Origin: Alistipes sp.
Lineage (GTDB): Bacteria; Bacteroidota; Bacteroidia; Bacteroidales; Rikenellaceae
Length of the DNA: 64,000 nucleotides
Direction of reading: 5' to 3'
NCBI GenBank assembly: GCA_017437045.1
Contig: JAFSBY010000043.1
Span: forward strand, 1-64,000
Made by a program: the position numbers and the translations under genes
Shown here: piece by piece, positions 25,150 through 31,623 of the stretch
Position numbering within the stretch: position 1 is the first letter of the stretch
Layout: every line of letters begins with the position of its first letter
The notes under the pieces: model-generated
Database searches by the model: none
The model's input: only the letters and a program-made list of their open reading frames with translations
What the model was told of the DNA's origin: nothing

Positions 25150-25431
25150 ATGTATAATAAAGTATATAACGAGGTGCTCAACCTCGTAGCGGCCGAGACG
25201 GAGATTCCGGCCGAGATCATCACATCCAAATGTCGCCAGGCCGAAGTGGTCGATGCCCGCCAGCTTGTCGCCTGGTTCTGCTTCAAGCGAGGCCTATACC
25301 CGCGCACGATCGCGGAACTGCTCGGCATCAGCCGGCAGGCCGTATGCCAAAAGATTCAGACCATCGGCTATCGACGCGCCAACAGATCATTCGACTATAT
25401 CTATAAGAGGTGCGAAGAGAGACTGCGATAA
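25150..25431 (+). CDS. HTH protein similar to DnaA domain IV
   Basis: 93 residues, fully helical. EVVDARQLVAWFCFKRGLYP followed by TIAELLGISRQAVCQKI resembles the DNA-binding C-terminal domain of DnaA, with the ATPase domain absent. Stand-alone DnaA-C-like proteins occur in Bacteroidetes phages and could bind an origin or an operator. Its own start is preceded by an AT-rich stretch (25081-25149). Confidence 0.6.
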   Translation: MYNKVYNEVLNLVAAETEIPAEIITSKCRQAEVVDARQLVAWFCFKRGLYPRTIAELLGISRQAVCQKIQTIGYRRANRSFDYIYKRCEERLR

Positions 25432-25474
25432 TTCCCTAAACGGTATGTTTTCGTTACGTTTCCGGAAACTTTTA

Positions 25475-25506
25475 TTTGCAAAATAGACAATTCGGCTGTA
25501 TATTTG
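25475..25506 (+). promoter_or_regulatory. Bacteroidetes-type promoter of hicBA
   Basis: TTTG (25475-25478), 20 bases, then TATATTTG (25499-25506), a full match to TTTG-N19/20-TAnnTTTG. The start codon of hicB lies 24 bases beyond. Confidence 0.8.
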
Positions 25507-25530
25507 CATAAATAAAAACAACTATTCACT

Positions 25531-25893
25531 ATGAAACAGGCCCAATTTGAAGGTACGCTTACCATGAAGGAGGGATCGGGCATAAGGGTGTCTTTAGCCG
25601 TCTTTCTGTATGAGGACGACGGAGTGTATTATGCGATGTGCCCGGCCCTTGACATCATAGGATATGGCAATAGCGAAGACGAAGCGAAAACATCTTTTGA
25701 GGTGATGATTGCTGAAGTAATAAAAGAGGTCGTCGAGAATGGTAATTTATTCGTGTGGCTACAGTCTTTGGGTTGGAGTAAGTGCCAGCCTCCTAAAACA
25801 ACGGAGCTCATCAATAAAGACGAAAGCCTCGCTACCATTGTGAATGAGAAATCGTATCGTACCATCCACAAAGATATTCTTCTTCCTTGCTAA
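25531..25893 (+). CDS. hicB: HicB-family antitoxin
   Basis: 120 residues. N-terminal partial RNase-H-like fold: AVFLYEDDGVYYAMCPALDI, then GYGNSEDEAKTSFEVMIAEV, the HicB pattern. The C-terminal part after residue 75 would carry the DNA-binding or toxin-contact region. HicB neutralises HicA and represses its operon. Gene order antitoxin-toxin is the reverse of the classic hicAB. The stop overlaps the toxin start as TAATG. Confidence 0.82.
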   Translation: MKQAQFEGTLTMKEGSGIRVSLAVFLYEDDGVYYAMCPALDIIGYGNSEDEAKTSFEVMIAEVIKEVVENGNLFVWLQSLGWSKCQPPKTTELINKDESLATIVNEKSYRTIHKDILLPC

Positions 25894-26123
25894 TGGGGCG
25901 TCTTTCCAATATCCCCTTGTCGGCTTTCCGATCCTTTTTGGCAAATGAAGGGCTAATGAATAAAGGCTGTAAGGGCGGACATGAAAAATGGTCCAAAGAA
26001 GGGCTACTGCGGCCAATAATCATCCAAACGCATATTAGCCCCATCCCGGAGCGTATAATAAAAAATAATCTTCGGGTGTTAGGGGTGTCAGAAGATAGGT
26101 TGCTCAAATACCTCGGACGATAA
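25893..26123 (+). CDS. hicA: HicA-family mRNA interferase toxin
   Basis: 76 residues from the ATG that overlaps the hicB stop. The dsRBD-like fold shows NKGCKGGHEKW with candidate catalytic His30, then RPIIIQTHISPIPERIIKNN and LRVLGVS. HicA cleaves mRNA when not bound by HicB. In a prophage it may stabilise the element or act in superinfection defence. A terminator follows. Confidence 0.85.
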   Translation: MGRLSNIPLSAFRSFLANEGLMNKGCKGGHEKWSKEGLLRPIIIQTHISPIPERIIKNNLRVLGVSEDRLLKYLGR

Positions 26124-26137
26124 ATTGATTTTTTAAG

Positions 26138-26170
26138 GCGGTAATTCCAAACGGAGTTACCGCTTTTTTT
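26138..26170 (+). terminator. Terminator after hicA
   Basis: Stem GCGGTAA / TTACCGC (26138-26144, 26157-26163) with a 12-base loop and a run of seven T (26164-26170). It isolates hicBA from the cassette that follows. Confidence 0.88.
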
Positions 26171-26175
26171 GTATC

Positions 26176-26263
26176 TGCAAGTAATTCGCAAGTAACCTGC
26201 AACTAACTGATTGCACCGGCCGTGCAACATCACCACCTTTGCAATGTCGGGGAATAGTCCCCG
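26176..26263 (+). promoter_or_regulatory. Promoter with three 11-bp-spaced iterons, palindrome and 5'-UTR hairpin
   Basis: Three direct repeats TGCAAGTAA, CGCAAGTAA and TGCAACTAA start at 26176, 26187 and 26198, exactly 11 bp apart. TTGCAC-CGGCC-GTGCAA (26211-26227) is an inverted repeat whose left arm supplies the TTG of a promoter; 20 bases on lies CACCTTTG (26234-26241), close to TAnnTTTG. The expected transcript then starts with a hairpin CGGGGA-ATAG-TCCCCG (26248-26263). One face of DNA would be decorated by a cooperative regulator upstream of the promoter. Confidence 0.7.
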
Positions 26264-26286
26264 GCAGAACCTTAAAACAAAAGTAT

Positions 26287-26766
26287 ATGGTAATCAAAGG
26301 AGCTGATGGTCACGATTACAGAGTAACTGGCCAGAATCAGGGTAATTTCAATACCGTAGGCGCAGCCGGTGGTATTGGATGGATTGCAGAGAAGGTGCTG
26401 GGTGGCAACCCTCTTGGCAACCTCTTCGGCACGAATTGTCGCGGTAGCATGGGGGACGACGCTCCCATTACGCGCTACGAGGCAAATCTGCTGATGCAGT
26501 TGCAGGCAAAGGATAGCCACATTGCGCTGCTCGAATCGAACATCTACACGGACAGCAAGATCGCTGATGTGTACGAGCGTCTGAATGCGAAGATCAACGG
26601 TAACAAGGATGCACAAGAGGCTATCAACCGAGAGCAGGCCGTTCTGAATGCAACCACCACGTCGGTGATCTCCTGCATGAAGGGTCAGATCGCACAGCTG
26701 ATGTCGCTGACCGACATGGTTGTTCCGCAGTCGAAGGTAGTAGATACGGGTTGCTGCAACTCGTAG
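26287..26766 (+). CDS. Unassigned cassette protein 1
   Basis: 159 residues from ATG 26287. The first half is glycine-rich (GNFNTVGAAGGIGWIAEKVL then GGNPLGNLFG), and the second half is a long helical segment (AKDSHIALLESNIYTDSKIA, then YERLNAKINGNKDAQEA) that looks like a multimerising coiled coil. It ends with a cysteine pair (DTGCCNS). I do not recognise a family. First gene after the elaborate promoter and therefore likely the leading product of the cassette. Confidence 0.65.
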   Translation: MVIKGADGHDYRVTGQNQGNFNTVGAAGGIGWIAEKVLGGNPLGNLFGTNCRGSMGDDAPITRYEANLLMQLQAKDSHIALLESNIYTDSKIADVYERLNAKINGNKDAQEAINREQAVLNATTTSVISCMKGQIAQLMSLTDMVVPQSKVVDTGCCNS

Positions 26767-26784
26767 CATTAAAGGTTGTAGTGT

Positions 26785-27243
26785 ATGGCAACGAACCGAC
26801 AAATATTGGCGGCTGTGCTCGTAAAATGGGCACAGCCTGCCATCGGGCAATTAGCCTCGGGGAAATTCGCGTCGCTCCCATTCTTTGAGGCAGCGAATAA
26901 CAAGGTGCGATCGTTGGGCTGGGTTAGCCCTTCGTGGAGCCTGGAAGCGGAGTTGATGCCTATGGCCGGAGGTCTTGTCAAGGCAGTCGCAGAACCAGCT
27001 ATCGCGTCGATGCTCGATAAAGTACCCGACGAGTTGATCCCGCAGATGGCGCATGGAATTGTTGATGCTGCGCTCGAAAAAGGATCGCTGACCCTATTAG
27101 AGGGACGCATTGAATTTGAAAAGGAAGACCTGGAGGAGTTGAAGCGTTACCTTAACTACAACCTTCCTGTTACCGCGAAAGAGAATTACACGGTTATCAC
27201 GGATAGCCCCGCACCTTCGGATGCCGGTGCGGTCGTTGAGTAG
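26785..27243 (+). CDS. Unassigned cassette protein 2
   Basis: 152 residues. Contains KWAQPAIGQLASGKFASLPF near the N-terminus, an alanine-rich central part (GLVKAVAEPAIASMLDKVP) and a charged helix DLEELKRYLNYNLPV before a disordered tail. No catalytic motif is seen. Spaced 18 bases from gene 1. Confidence 0.6.
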   Translation: MATNRQILAAVLVKWAQPAIGQLASGKFASLPFFEAANNKVRSLGWVSPSWSLEAELMPMAGGLVKAVAEPAIASMLDKVPDELIPQMAHGIVDAALEKGSLTLLEGRIEFEKEDLEELKRYLNYNLPVTAKENYTVITDSPAPSDAGAVVE

Positions 27244-27270
27244 GTGTCCACAAAAAAAACAGAAAACAAA

Positions 27271-27681
27271 ATGAGAACTTCAGCAATTATTACGCCCGTG
27301 TTGGCAGCAGGTTCGGCTGCATCACCGTACTTCGTTCAGCTCAATGTATTACAGGAGCTTTGCCATAAGGCGTGCAAGGACAACACCCCGGTATTCGTGC
27401 CGGCTATATCGTACGTAAGCCTTTCAGAGGTAGCAACGGGTCAGTATGTAGCAACCTTCCATATCGAAGGCGTGATTTCCTACCTGCCGTGCAATGGAGG
27501 TTGCAACAGCAAAACGATGAATATCTCGCAGGACTTCACGATTCCGATTGCCTCGGCGACGGCGCCGACCTCGGTGACTGTGACCTCGGGAGTGGCCGTG
27601 AATACCCTCATTGCCCCTCCGTGCAAGAACTGCACGCGCGAGTTTGTGAGCGAAATCCCGCTGACGATCACCGTATCGTAG
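27271..27681 (+). CDS. Unassigned cassette protein 3 with three cysteine pairs
   Basis: 136 residues from ATG 27271; an in-frame GTG at 27244 would add nine. Beta-rich after a short hydrophobic N-terminus. Cysteines come in three pairs: Cys31/35 (CHKAC), Cys74/78 (CNGGC) and Cys118/121 (CKNC), suggesting bound metal or disulfides. The C-terminal half has alternating hydrophobic beta strands (SEIPLTITVS). Function unknown; could be a structural or adhesion component. Confidence 0.6.
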   Translation: MRTSAIITPVLAAGSAASPYFVQLNVLQELCHKACKDNTPVFVPAISYVSLSEVATGQYVATFHIEGVISYLPCNGGCNSKTMNISQDFTIPIASATAPTSVTVTSGVAVNTLIAPPCKNCTREFVSEIPLTITVS

Positions 27682-27688
27682 CGTAATG

Positions 27689-27761
27689 GCGGCGGGACAG
27701 CGCATTGGGATTGATTTCTCCGATGCCCTCCCGCCGCTTAACTATTGACAAAAATTGTCAA
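27689..27761 (+). promoter_or_regulatory. Long hairpin and 17-bp inverted repeat
   Basis: Arms GCGGCGGGA (27689-27697) and TCCCGCCGC (27729-27737) pair perfectly over 9 bp around a 31-base interior. No T run follows on the + strand, so it is not a clear terminator. Just after it lies TTGACAA-AAA-TTGTCAA (27745-27761), a perfect inverted repeat ending 3 bases before the 27-residue ORF. Possible RNA processing site, operator or translational control. Confidence 0.55.
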
Positions 27762-27764
27762 ATC

Positions 27765-27848
27765 ATGGCAAAGAAAAAAGAGATTCAATCGGCACCAAAA
27801 CCGCTGCCATTGAAGAAGTATCAACCTCTCCCAAAGTTCGGGAGGTAA
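27765..27848 (+). CDS. 27-residue basic peptide
   Basis: ATG 27765 opens a 27-codon frame starting MAKKKEIQSAPKPLPLKK and ending LPKFGR. It is strongly basic and proline-rich. It ends 12 bases before gene 5 of the cassette. It may encode a small nucleic-acid- or protein-binding peptide, or be a leader. Confidence 0.45.
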   Translation: MAKKKEIQSAPKPLPLKKYQPLPKFGR

Positions 27849-27860
27849 AAAAAAGTTTAT

Positions 27861-28373
27861 ATGGGAATGAGTTATAAGGAGATGGTGAAATCGAACGCCT
27901 CGAAATTCAAAGGGAGCGAGGAAACAATGTGGGCTTCTATCGCATTAGTCTCGGAGCTGCTTGATGAGATGGTCGATAAACACCCGGACCTAAAAGATCG
28001 TTATTGGGCTTTCATGCGCGATCAGCACGAAGCAATGGCAGGCCACCACTTCAATGAGGCTTACGCCAAATGGCAGGTTTCACAGATGCACCACAAGGGA
28101 TCGGATGGAGTGGAATACAAGGGTGAACATTGGCCCGTTGAGGCAACGAATAGCGTTCGGGCTAAATACCCGAATAAAATTCCGAGCGAGTACAACGAGT
28201 GGGATGTTTACGTAGCCCTAAACGCCAGCTATCACGATTTCTGCGCATGGGCAAAGAAGAAGTTTTCTGATCAAGCGGAGGCGGAGATCATCGAGCTGGC
28301 TCTTGCATTCTGGTTCCTCGATGAGGACTGGGAGGGCAATACGAAGGTCTGGGATTATTTTCGCAAGCAATAA
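27861..28373 (+). CDS. Unassigned cassette protein 5
   Basis: 170 residues, helical, tryptophan- and aspartate-rich. Motifs ETMWASIALVSELLDEMV, then MRDQHEAMAGHHFNEAYA and NEWDVYVALNASYHDFCAW are reminiscent of a widespread phage protein family of unknown function seen in gut phages. Histidines in HHFNEAY and MHHKG could bind metal. Last gene of the prophage before the terminator and tRNA-Leu. Confidence 0.65.
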   Translation: MGMSYKEMVKSNASKFKGSEETMWASIALVSELLDEMVDKHPDLKDRYWAFMRDQHEAMAGHHFNEAYAKWQVSQMHHKGSDGVEYKGEHWPVEATNSVRAKYPNKIPSEYNEWDVYVALNASYHDFCAWAKKKFSDQAEAEIIELALAFWFLDEDWEGNTKVWDYFRKQ

Positions 28374-28407
28374 TCAAATCGTGCAAACGTTGTGCAAGTC
28401 TTATAAC

Positions 28408-28441
28408 AAACCGCGTTAGAGTTGCTCCTAACGCGGTTTTT
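28408..28441. terminator. Bidirectional terminator at prophage end
   Basis: A 12-bp perfect stem AAACCGCGTTAG / CTAACGCGGTTT (28408-28419, 28428-28439) with T residues on the + strand side. It separates the rightward phage cassette from the leftward tRNA. Confidence 0.88.
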
Positions 28442-28529
28442 GGTACTCGGAACGGGAATCGAACCCGTACGGCCATTACTGGCCACAGGATTTTAAGTCC
28501 GGCGTGTCTACCTATTCCACCATCCGAGC
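28441..28529 (-). tRNA. tRNA-Leu (anticodon UAA), with encoded CCA
   Basis: On the minus strand the sequence starts GCTCGGATGGTGGAATAGGT, shows the D-loop and the anticodon loop CUUAAAA with anticodon UAA. It has a long variable arm (GGCCAGTAATGGCC), the T-loop GGTTCGATTCC, and ends CCGAGTACCA. Acceptor stem pairs GCTCGGA with TCCGAGT apart from a G-U pair. The long variable arm and UAA anticodon define leucine. The 3' end faces the prophage, a classic integration site. Confidence 0.95.
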
Positions 28530-28573
28530 AACCCTGTTTTGCCTCTTTAGCGCGACAAAAGTACAAATTTATT

Positions 28574-29479
28574 TTAATTCTCGCAAGATTCTACCTGCTG
28601 AATAATTGCCTCGTCCTCATCGGGGCGGAACCAATGCACCGCCTCGTCGCGTCGAAACCAGGTCAACTGCCGCTTGGCGTAGCGTCTGGAGTTGCGTTGG
28701 ATGAGGGCTACGGCCTCCTCGCGGGAGATCGTCCCATCGAAGTGAGCGAACAACTCTTTGTAGCCCACCGTCTGCAACGAGTTGAGCCGGCGATAGGGAT
28801 AAACGGCCCGTGCTTCGGCCTCCAAACCGGCCTCCATCATCACTTCTACACGACGATCAATGCGCCCATACAACTCCTCTCGAGGCAGATCAACGCCAAT
28901 CTTTACGATGCGAAAGGGTCGTTCGCGACGCGATCCGGTGCGCAAGGAGGAGTAGGGTTTGCCCGTTTGTCGGCACACCTCCACGGCACGCAACACACGA
29001 GCCGGATTTTGCCGATCGACCTCGGCATAATAGACCGGATCAAGCCGCTCCAACTCGGCACACAACGAGGCTAAACCCTCGGTTTCGAGTTGCTGCATCA
29101 GCTCCGCCCGCAACGCCTCATCCGCCTCGGGCAGATCGTCCATGCCTTCGCATAACGCCTTGACATAGAGCCCTGATCCACCCACAGCAATCACCGTATC
29201 ATGCTCGGTAAAGAGTTGCTCCAAGCGTTCGAGTGCCATCACCTCATAGCGGCCGCAGTTGATCTCGTCGGTCAAGGCGTGGCTGGCGATGAAATGGTGC
29301 TCGGCGTGAGCCAGCTCTTCGGCCGTAGGTTGCGCCGTGCCGATGGCCAACCCACGATAGAATTGGCGCGAATCGGTCGAGATGATCGGGGCATGGAAAT
29401 GGCGGGCAAGGCGAATCGAAAGATCGGTCTTGCCACATCCCGTAGGGCCTACGATCACCACCAACCGTTTAGTACTCAT
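28574..29479 (-). CDS. miaA: tRNA dimethylallyltransferase MiaA
   Basis: 301 residues from the ATG at 29479 (MSTKRLVVIV), which overlaps the upstream stop; an ATG at 29512 would lie inside the upstream gene. P-loop GPTGCGKT at residues 11-18, then STDSRQFYRG and VGGSGLYVKALCEG are MiaA signatures. MiaA attaches dimethylallyl to A37 of tRNAs reading UNN codons, which includes the adjacent tRNA-Leu(UAA). That adjacency may be coincidence. Standard housekeeping gene. Confidence 0.96.
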   Translation of the reverse strand: MSTKRLVVIVGPTGCGKTDLSIRLARHFHAPIISTDSRQFYRGLAIGTAQPTAEELAHAEHHFIASHALTDEINCGRYEVMALERLEQLFTEHDTVIAVGGSGLYVKALCEGMDDLPEADEALRAELMQQLETEGLASLCAELERLDPVYYAEVDRQNPARVLRAVEVCRQTGKPYSSLRTGSRRERPFRIVKIGVDLPREELYGRIDRRVEVMMEAGLEAEARAVYPYRRLNSLQTVGYKELFAHFDGTISREEAVALIQRNSRRYAKRQLTWFRRDEAVHWFRPDEDEAIIQQVESCEN

Positions 29480-29981
29480 CGTCGTAGTCGTCGTCACCCT
29501 CAAAGTCGCCAAATTCGCTCATCGCGTCGTCGAAGATCGACCCTTCGTCATCGATCACCGTCTTCGAGGGGTCATACTGATCGGGCACTTCGGCCACGGC
29601 GTAGATTTCGCGCGGATAGTGTCCCTCGGCGTCCGCCTCATAGGCACCGGTCAGCTCCAGATAGTAGGCACGATCGCCGAATAGATCGAAGAGGTAGATC
29701 AACCGATCGCGCAGATGGTGAATCACCTGCCCGAGCGTCACCTGATCCATCGCTTCGGGGGCATCCGGACCACCCTCGCCCATATCCATCAGCGTAAACT
29801 CGCGCAGCTTCTCCCAGCGGTTGTCGGCCGTAAAGAACGAGGCCATACACGGCTCATATTCGAGGGCTTCGAGCAAAAATTCATGAAAATCGAGCAGCGT
29901 CATGTCATACATCACCTCATAATCGCGCACAAAACGATCATTCTCGTCGCTCAACATGCGAAATCGAAATACCATCGACAT
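29469..29981 (-). CDS. pRiA4b ORF-3-like protein
   Basis: 170 residues. Start MSMVFRFRMLSDENDRFVRD, then LLDFHEFLLEALEY and FTLMDMGEG match the plasmid pRiA4b ORF-3-like family (single beta-grasp-like domain), and the tail is very acidic (FEGDDDYDDEY). Despite its mobile-element-derived name, the family is a common chromosomal gene of unknown function. The stop overlaps miaA's ATG, so both are probably translated together. Confidence 0.82.
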   Translation of the reverse strand: MSMVFRFRMLSDENDRFVRDYEVMYDMTLLDFHEFLLEALEYEPCMASFFTADNRWEKLREFTLMDMGEGGPDAPEAMDQVTLGQVIHHLRDRLIYLFDLFGDRAYYLELTGAYEADAEGHYPREIYAVAEVPDQYDPSKTVIDDEGSIFDDAMSEFGDFEGDDDYDDEY

Positions 29982-30046
29982 AATTGCATCTGTTTTATTG
30001 GGTTAAAGTTTTTGGTTGTCTTGCATCGAGTGATTCGCCGTGTGGA

Positions 30047-30664
30047 TTAGCGAATAAAGTTCGTACCCACTCGTTTCTCGACCTCAGGCAGTCCGAACTG
30101 CTCCTTGCCCAACGCGATCGACTTGATCAGGAAGGCCATGTTACGCGCCATGGAGCGCAACGTCTGCATACCCTCGGCATCCTGCGCAGCCTCGCCCGGG
30201 CGCAGACCGTGGATGATGTTCCAATACTGGCTCGAGGCTACGGGCATGCCCGAGATGGTGAAGTATTTGTTGAGCTGGTCGAACGTAGCCGTGCAGCCGC
30301 CACGACGCGCCACGGCCACTGCGGCACCCACCTTCATACGCTTATCGAAAGGTGTGCTGTAAAACAGGCGATCGAGGAAGGCCGAAAGCGTCCCGTTGGC
30401 CGAGGCATAATAGACCGGCGAGCCGATCACTACCCCATCACACTCCTCAAACAGACGTGCCACCTCATTGACCTCGTCGTCGATCACACAACGCCCGTTC
30501 TTGGCGCACCACAAGCAGGCCATACACCCACGCAGAGCCTTCGTGCCTATTTCAAACGTAACCGTCTCGATGCCTTCCGCCTGCAGGGTTGCAGCCACCT
30601 CATTCAACGCCACGGTCGTATTTCCGTCCTTACGCGGACTACCGTTAATAATCAATACTTTCAT
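30047..30664 (-). CDS. Flavodoxin-fold NADPH-dependent reductase
   Basis: 205 residues. Starts MKVLIINGSPRKDGNT, the FMN phosphate-binding loop of the NADPH-dependent FMN reductase / iron-sulfur flavoprotein family, followed by two cysteines (CMACLWCAKNGRC) and GVVIGSPVYYASANG. Probably a soluble redox enzyme; substrate unknown. A promoter-rich gap (30665-30837) lies between it and the divergent GntR gene. Confidence 0.88.
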   Translation of the reverse strand: MKVLIINGSPRKDGNTTVALNEVAATLQAEGIETVTFEIGTKALRGCMACLWCAKNGRCVIDDEVNEVARLFEECDGVVIGSPVYYASANGTLSAFLDRLFYSTPFDKRMKVGAAVAVARRGGCTATFDQLNKYFTISGMPVASSQYWNIIHGLRPGEAAQDAEGMQTLRSMARNMAFLIKSIALGKEQFGLPEVEKRVGTNFIR

Positions 30665-30736
30665 AACACTATTTTTAGATATAGGAAGAAGATGTACGAT
30701 CTCCTATAGAACAAAAATACGAATTTTCAGCCAAAC

Positions 30737-30796
30737 TACCAAATTATGATTTTTTTGGCCTTAAATTGGTAAAATTGGTATTTTATTGTATTTTTG
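30737..30796 (+). promoter_or_regulatory. Promoter and UxuR-like operator half-sites of the GntR gene
   Basis: AAATTGGTA occurs twice in tandem (30763-30771, 30772-30780) and once inverted as TACCAAATT (30737-30745). TTG (30766-30768) lies 20 bases before TATTTTTG (30789-30796), a full Bacteroidetes promoter. The repeats cover the -33 element, so the regulator probably controls its own gene. AAATTGGT is a half-site of the UxuR/ExuR operator known from gammaproteobacteria. Confidence 0.75.
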
Positions 30797-30837
30797 CCGA
30801 GTCAAAAAGAAAAACGGAATATAAGCACACTAACAAT

Positions 30838-31551
30838 ATGGCTGTAAAGATGTCTACCATCCACCAAGTGGATTTGGTATTGAAGCATGTTAAAGAACTC
30901 ATATACAGCGGAAAACTGACTCCCGGCGAACGCCTGCCGGCCGAGCGTCGATTGGCAACCCAACTCAACGTGGGTCGATCGCAGGTGCGCATGGCCTTTC
31001 AGAAGCTGGAGAAATTCGGCGTTGTCAAGACCTATCCGCAGAGCGGCACGGTGGTGGCTCAAGAGAAGACGCAGGTGCTCGAAAGTCTGATTACCGACGC
31101 ATTAAAGATCGAACAATATGACTTCGCCTCGTTAGTCTATGTGCGTATTCTGCTTGAGATCGAGGCGGTGCGTCTTTGTGTGAAGAATCGCACAGAGGAG
31201 GATTTGCAGAACATCGAAACGGCATTGATCGAGTGTGAGAATTTCTTTCATACGGATCAGCGCGTGAATAAGGACTTTGCCTACCATCAGGCCATTGCCC
31301 GTGGCGGTCACAATCCGGTATTGGCCTCGATGTTGCTGATCATCACGCCCGACGTGTTGCGCTATTATCAGCAATATCAGGTCTGCTCCGTGCCGAGCGA
31401 AGATGTTTGTTTCGAGCACCGCGAGTTGCTGCGTTGCATTCGCGAGCAGGATGAGGAGGCTGCTACCGAGATGATTCGCACCCACTTAAAGGCGTTGTAC
31501 GAATTTTCGCGTTCGGATCAGGCTTCCAAAACCTACTTCCTTGAGGAGTAA
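30838..31551 (+). CDS. GntR/FadR-family regulator of the polyuronate locus
   Basis: 237 residues from ATG 30838. The winged-HTH domain contains LIYSGKLTPGERLPAERRLA then VGRSQVRMAFQKLEKFGVV, followed by a helical FCD-type ligand domain with TDQRVNKDFAYHQAIARGGH. The FadR subfamily includes UxuR and ExuR, which sense uronate intermediates. Given neighbours for lyases and uronate transport, the ligand is likely DEH, KDG or a hexuronate (inference). The divergent position and half-sites in its promoter suggest autorepression. Confidence 0.88.
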   Translation: MAVKMSTIHQVDLVLKHVKELIYSGKLTPGERLPAERRLATQLNVGRSQVRMAFQKLEKFGVVKTYPQSGTVVAQEKTQVLESLITDALKIEQYDFASLVYVRILLEIEAVRLCVKNRTEEDLQNIETALIECENFFHTDQRVNKDFAYHQAIARGGHNPVLASMLLIITPDVLRYYQQYQVCSVPSEDVCFEHRELLRCIREQDEEAATEMIRTHLKALYEFSRSDQASKTYFLEE

Positions 31552-31563
31552 CAAACCAAACGA

Positions 31564-31600
31564 AAGGGGCTGTCTCAACATCGTTGTCGGACAGCCCCTT
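31564..31600. terminator. Bidirectional terminator after the GntR gene
   Basis: Stem AAGGGGCTGTC / GACAGCCCCTT (31564-31574, 31590-31600) with a 15-base loop lies between the convergent GntR and lyase genes. Confidence 0.85.
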
Positions 31601-31623
31601 CTATTTTGGAATAGATCGAGATC

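Noticed and set aside
28288-28566. Minus-strand frame across the tRNA-Leu gene
   Set aside because: It covers a clear tRNA and a terminator; coding use is implausible.
29469-29981. Mobile-element origin of the pRiA4b-ORF3-like gene
   Set aside because: The family name comes from a plasmid, but there are no transposase genes or inverted repeats nearby and the gene is coupled to miaA.
30766-30837. Upstream extension of the GntR regulator start
   Set aside because: It would include the operator repeats and promoter elements; ATG 30838 lies after them.
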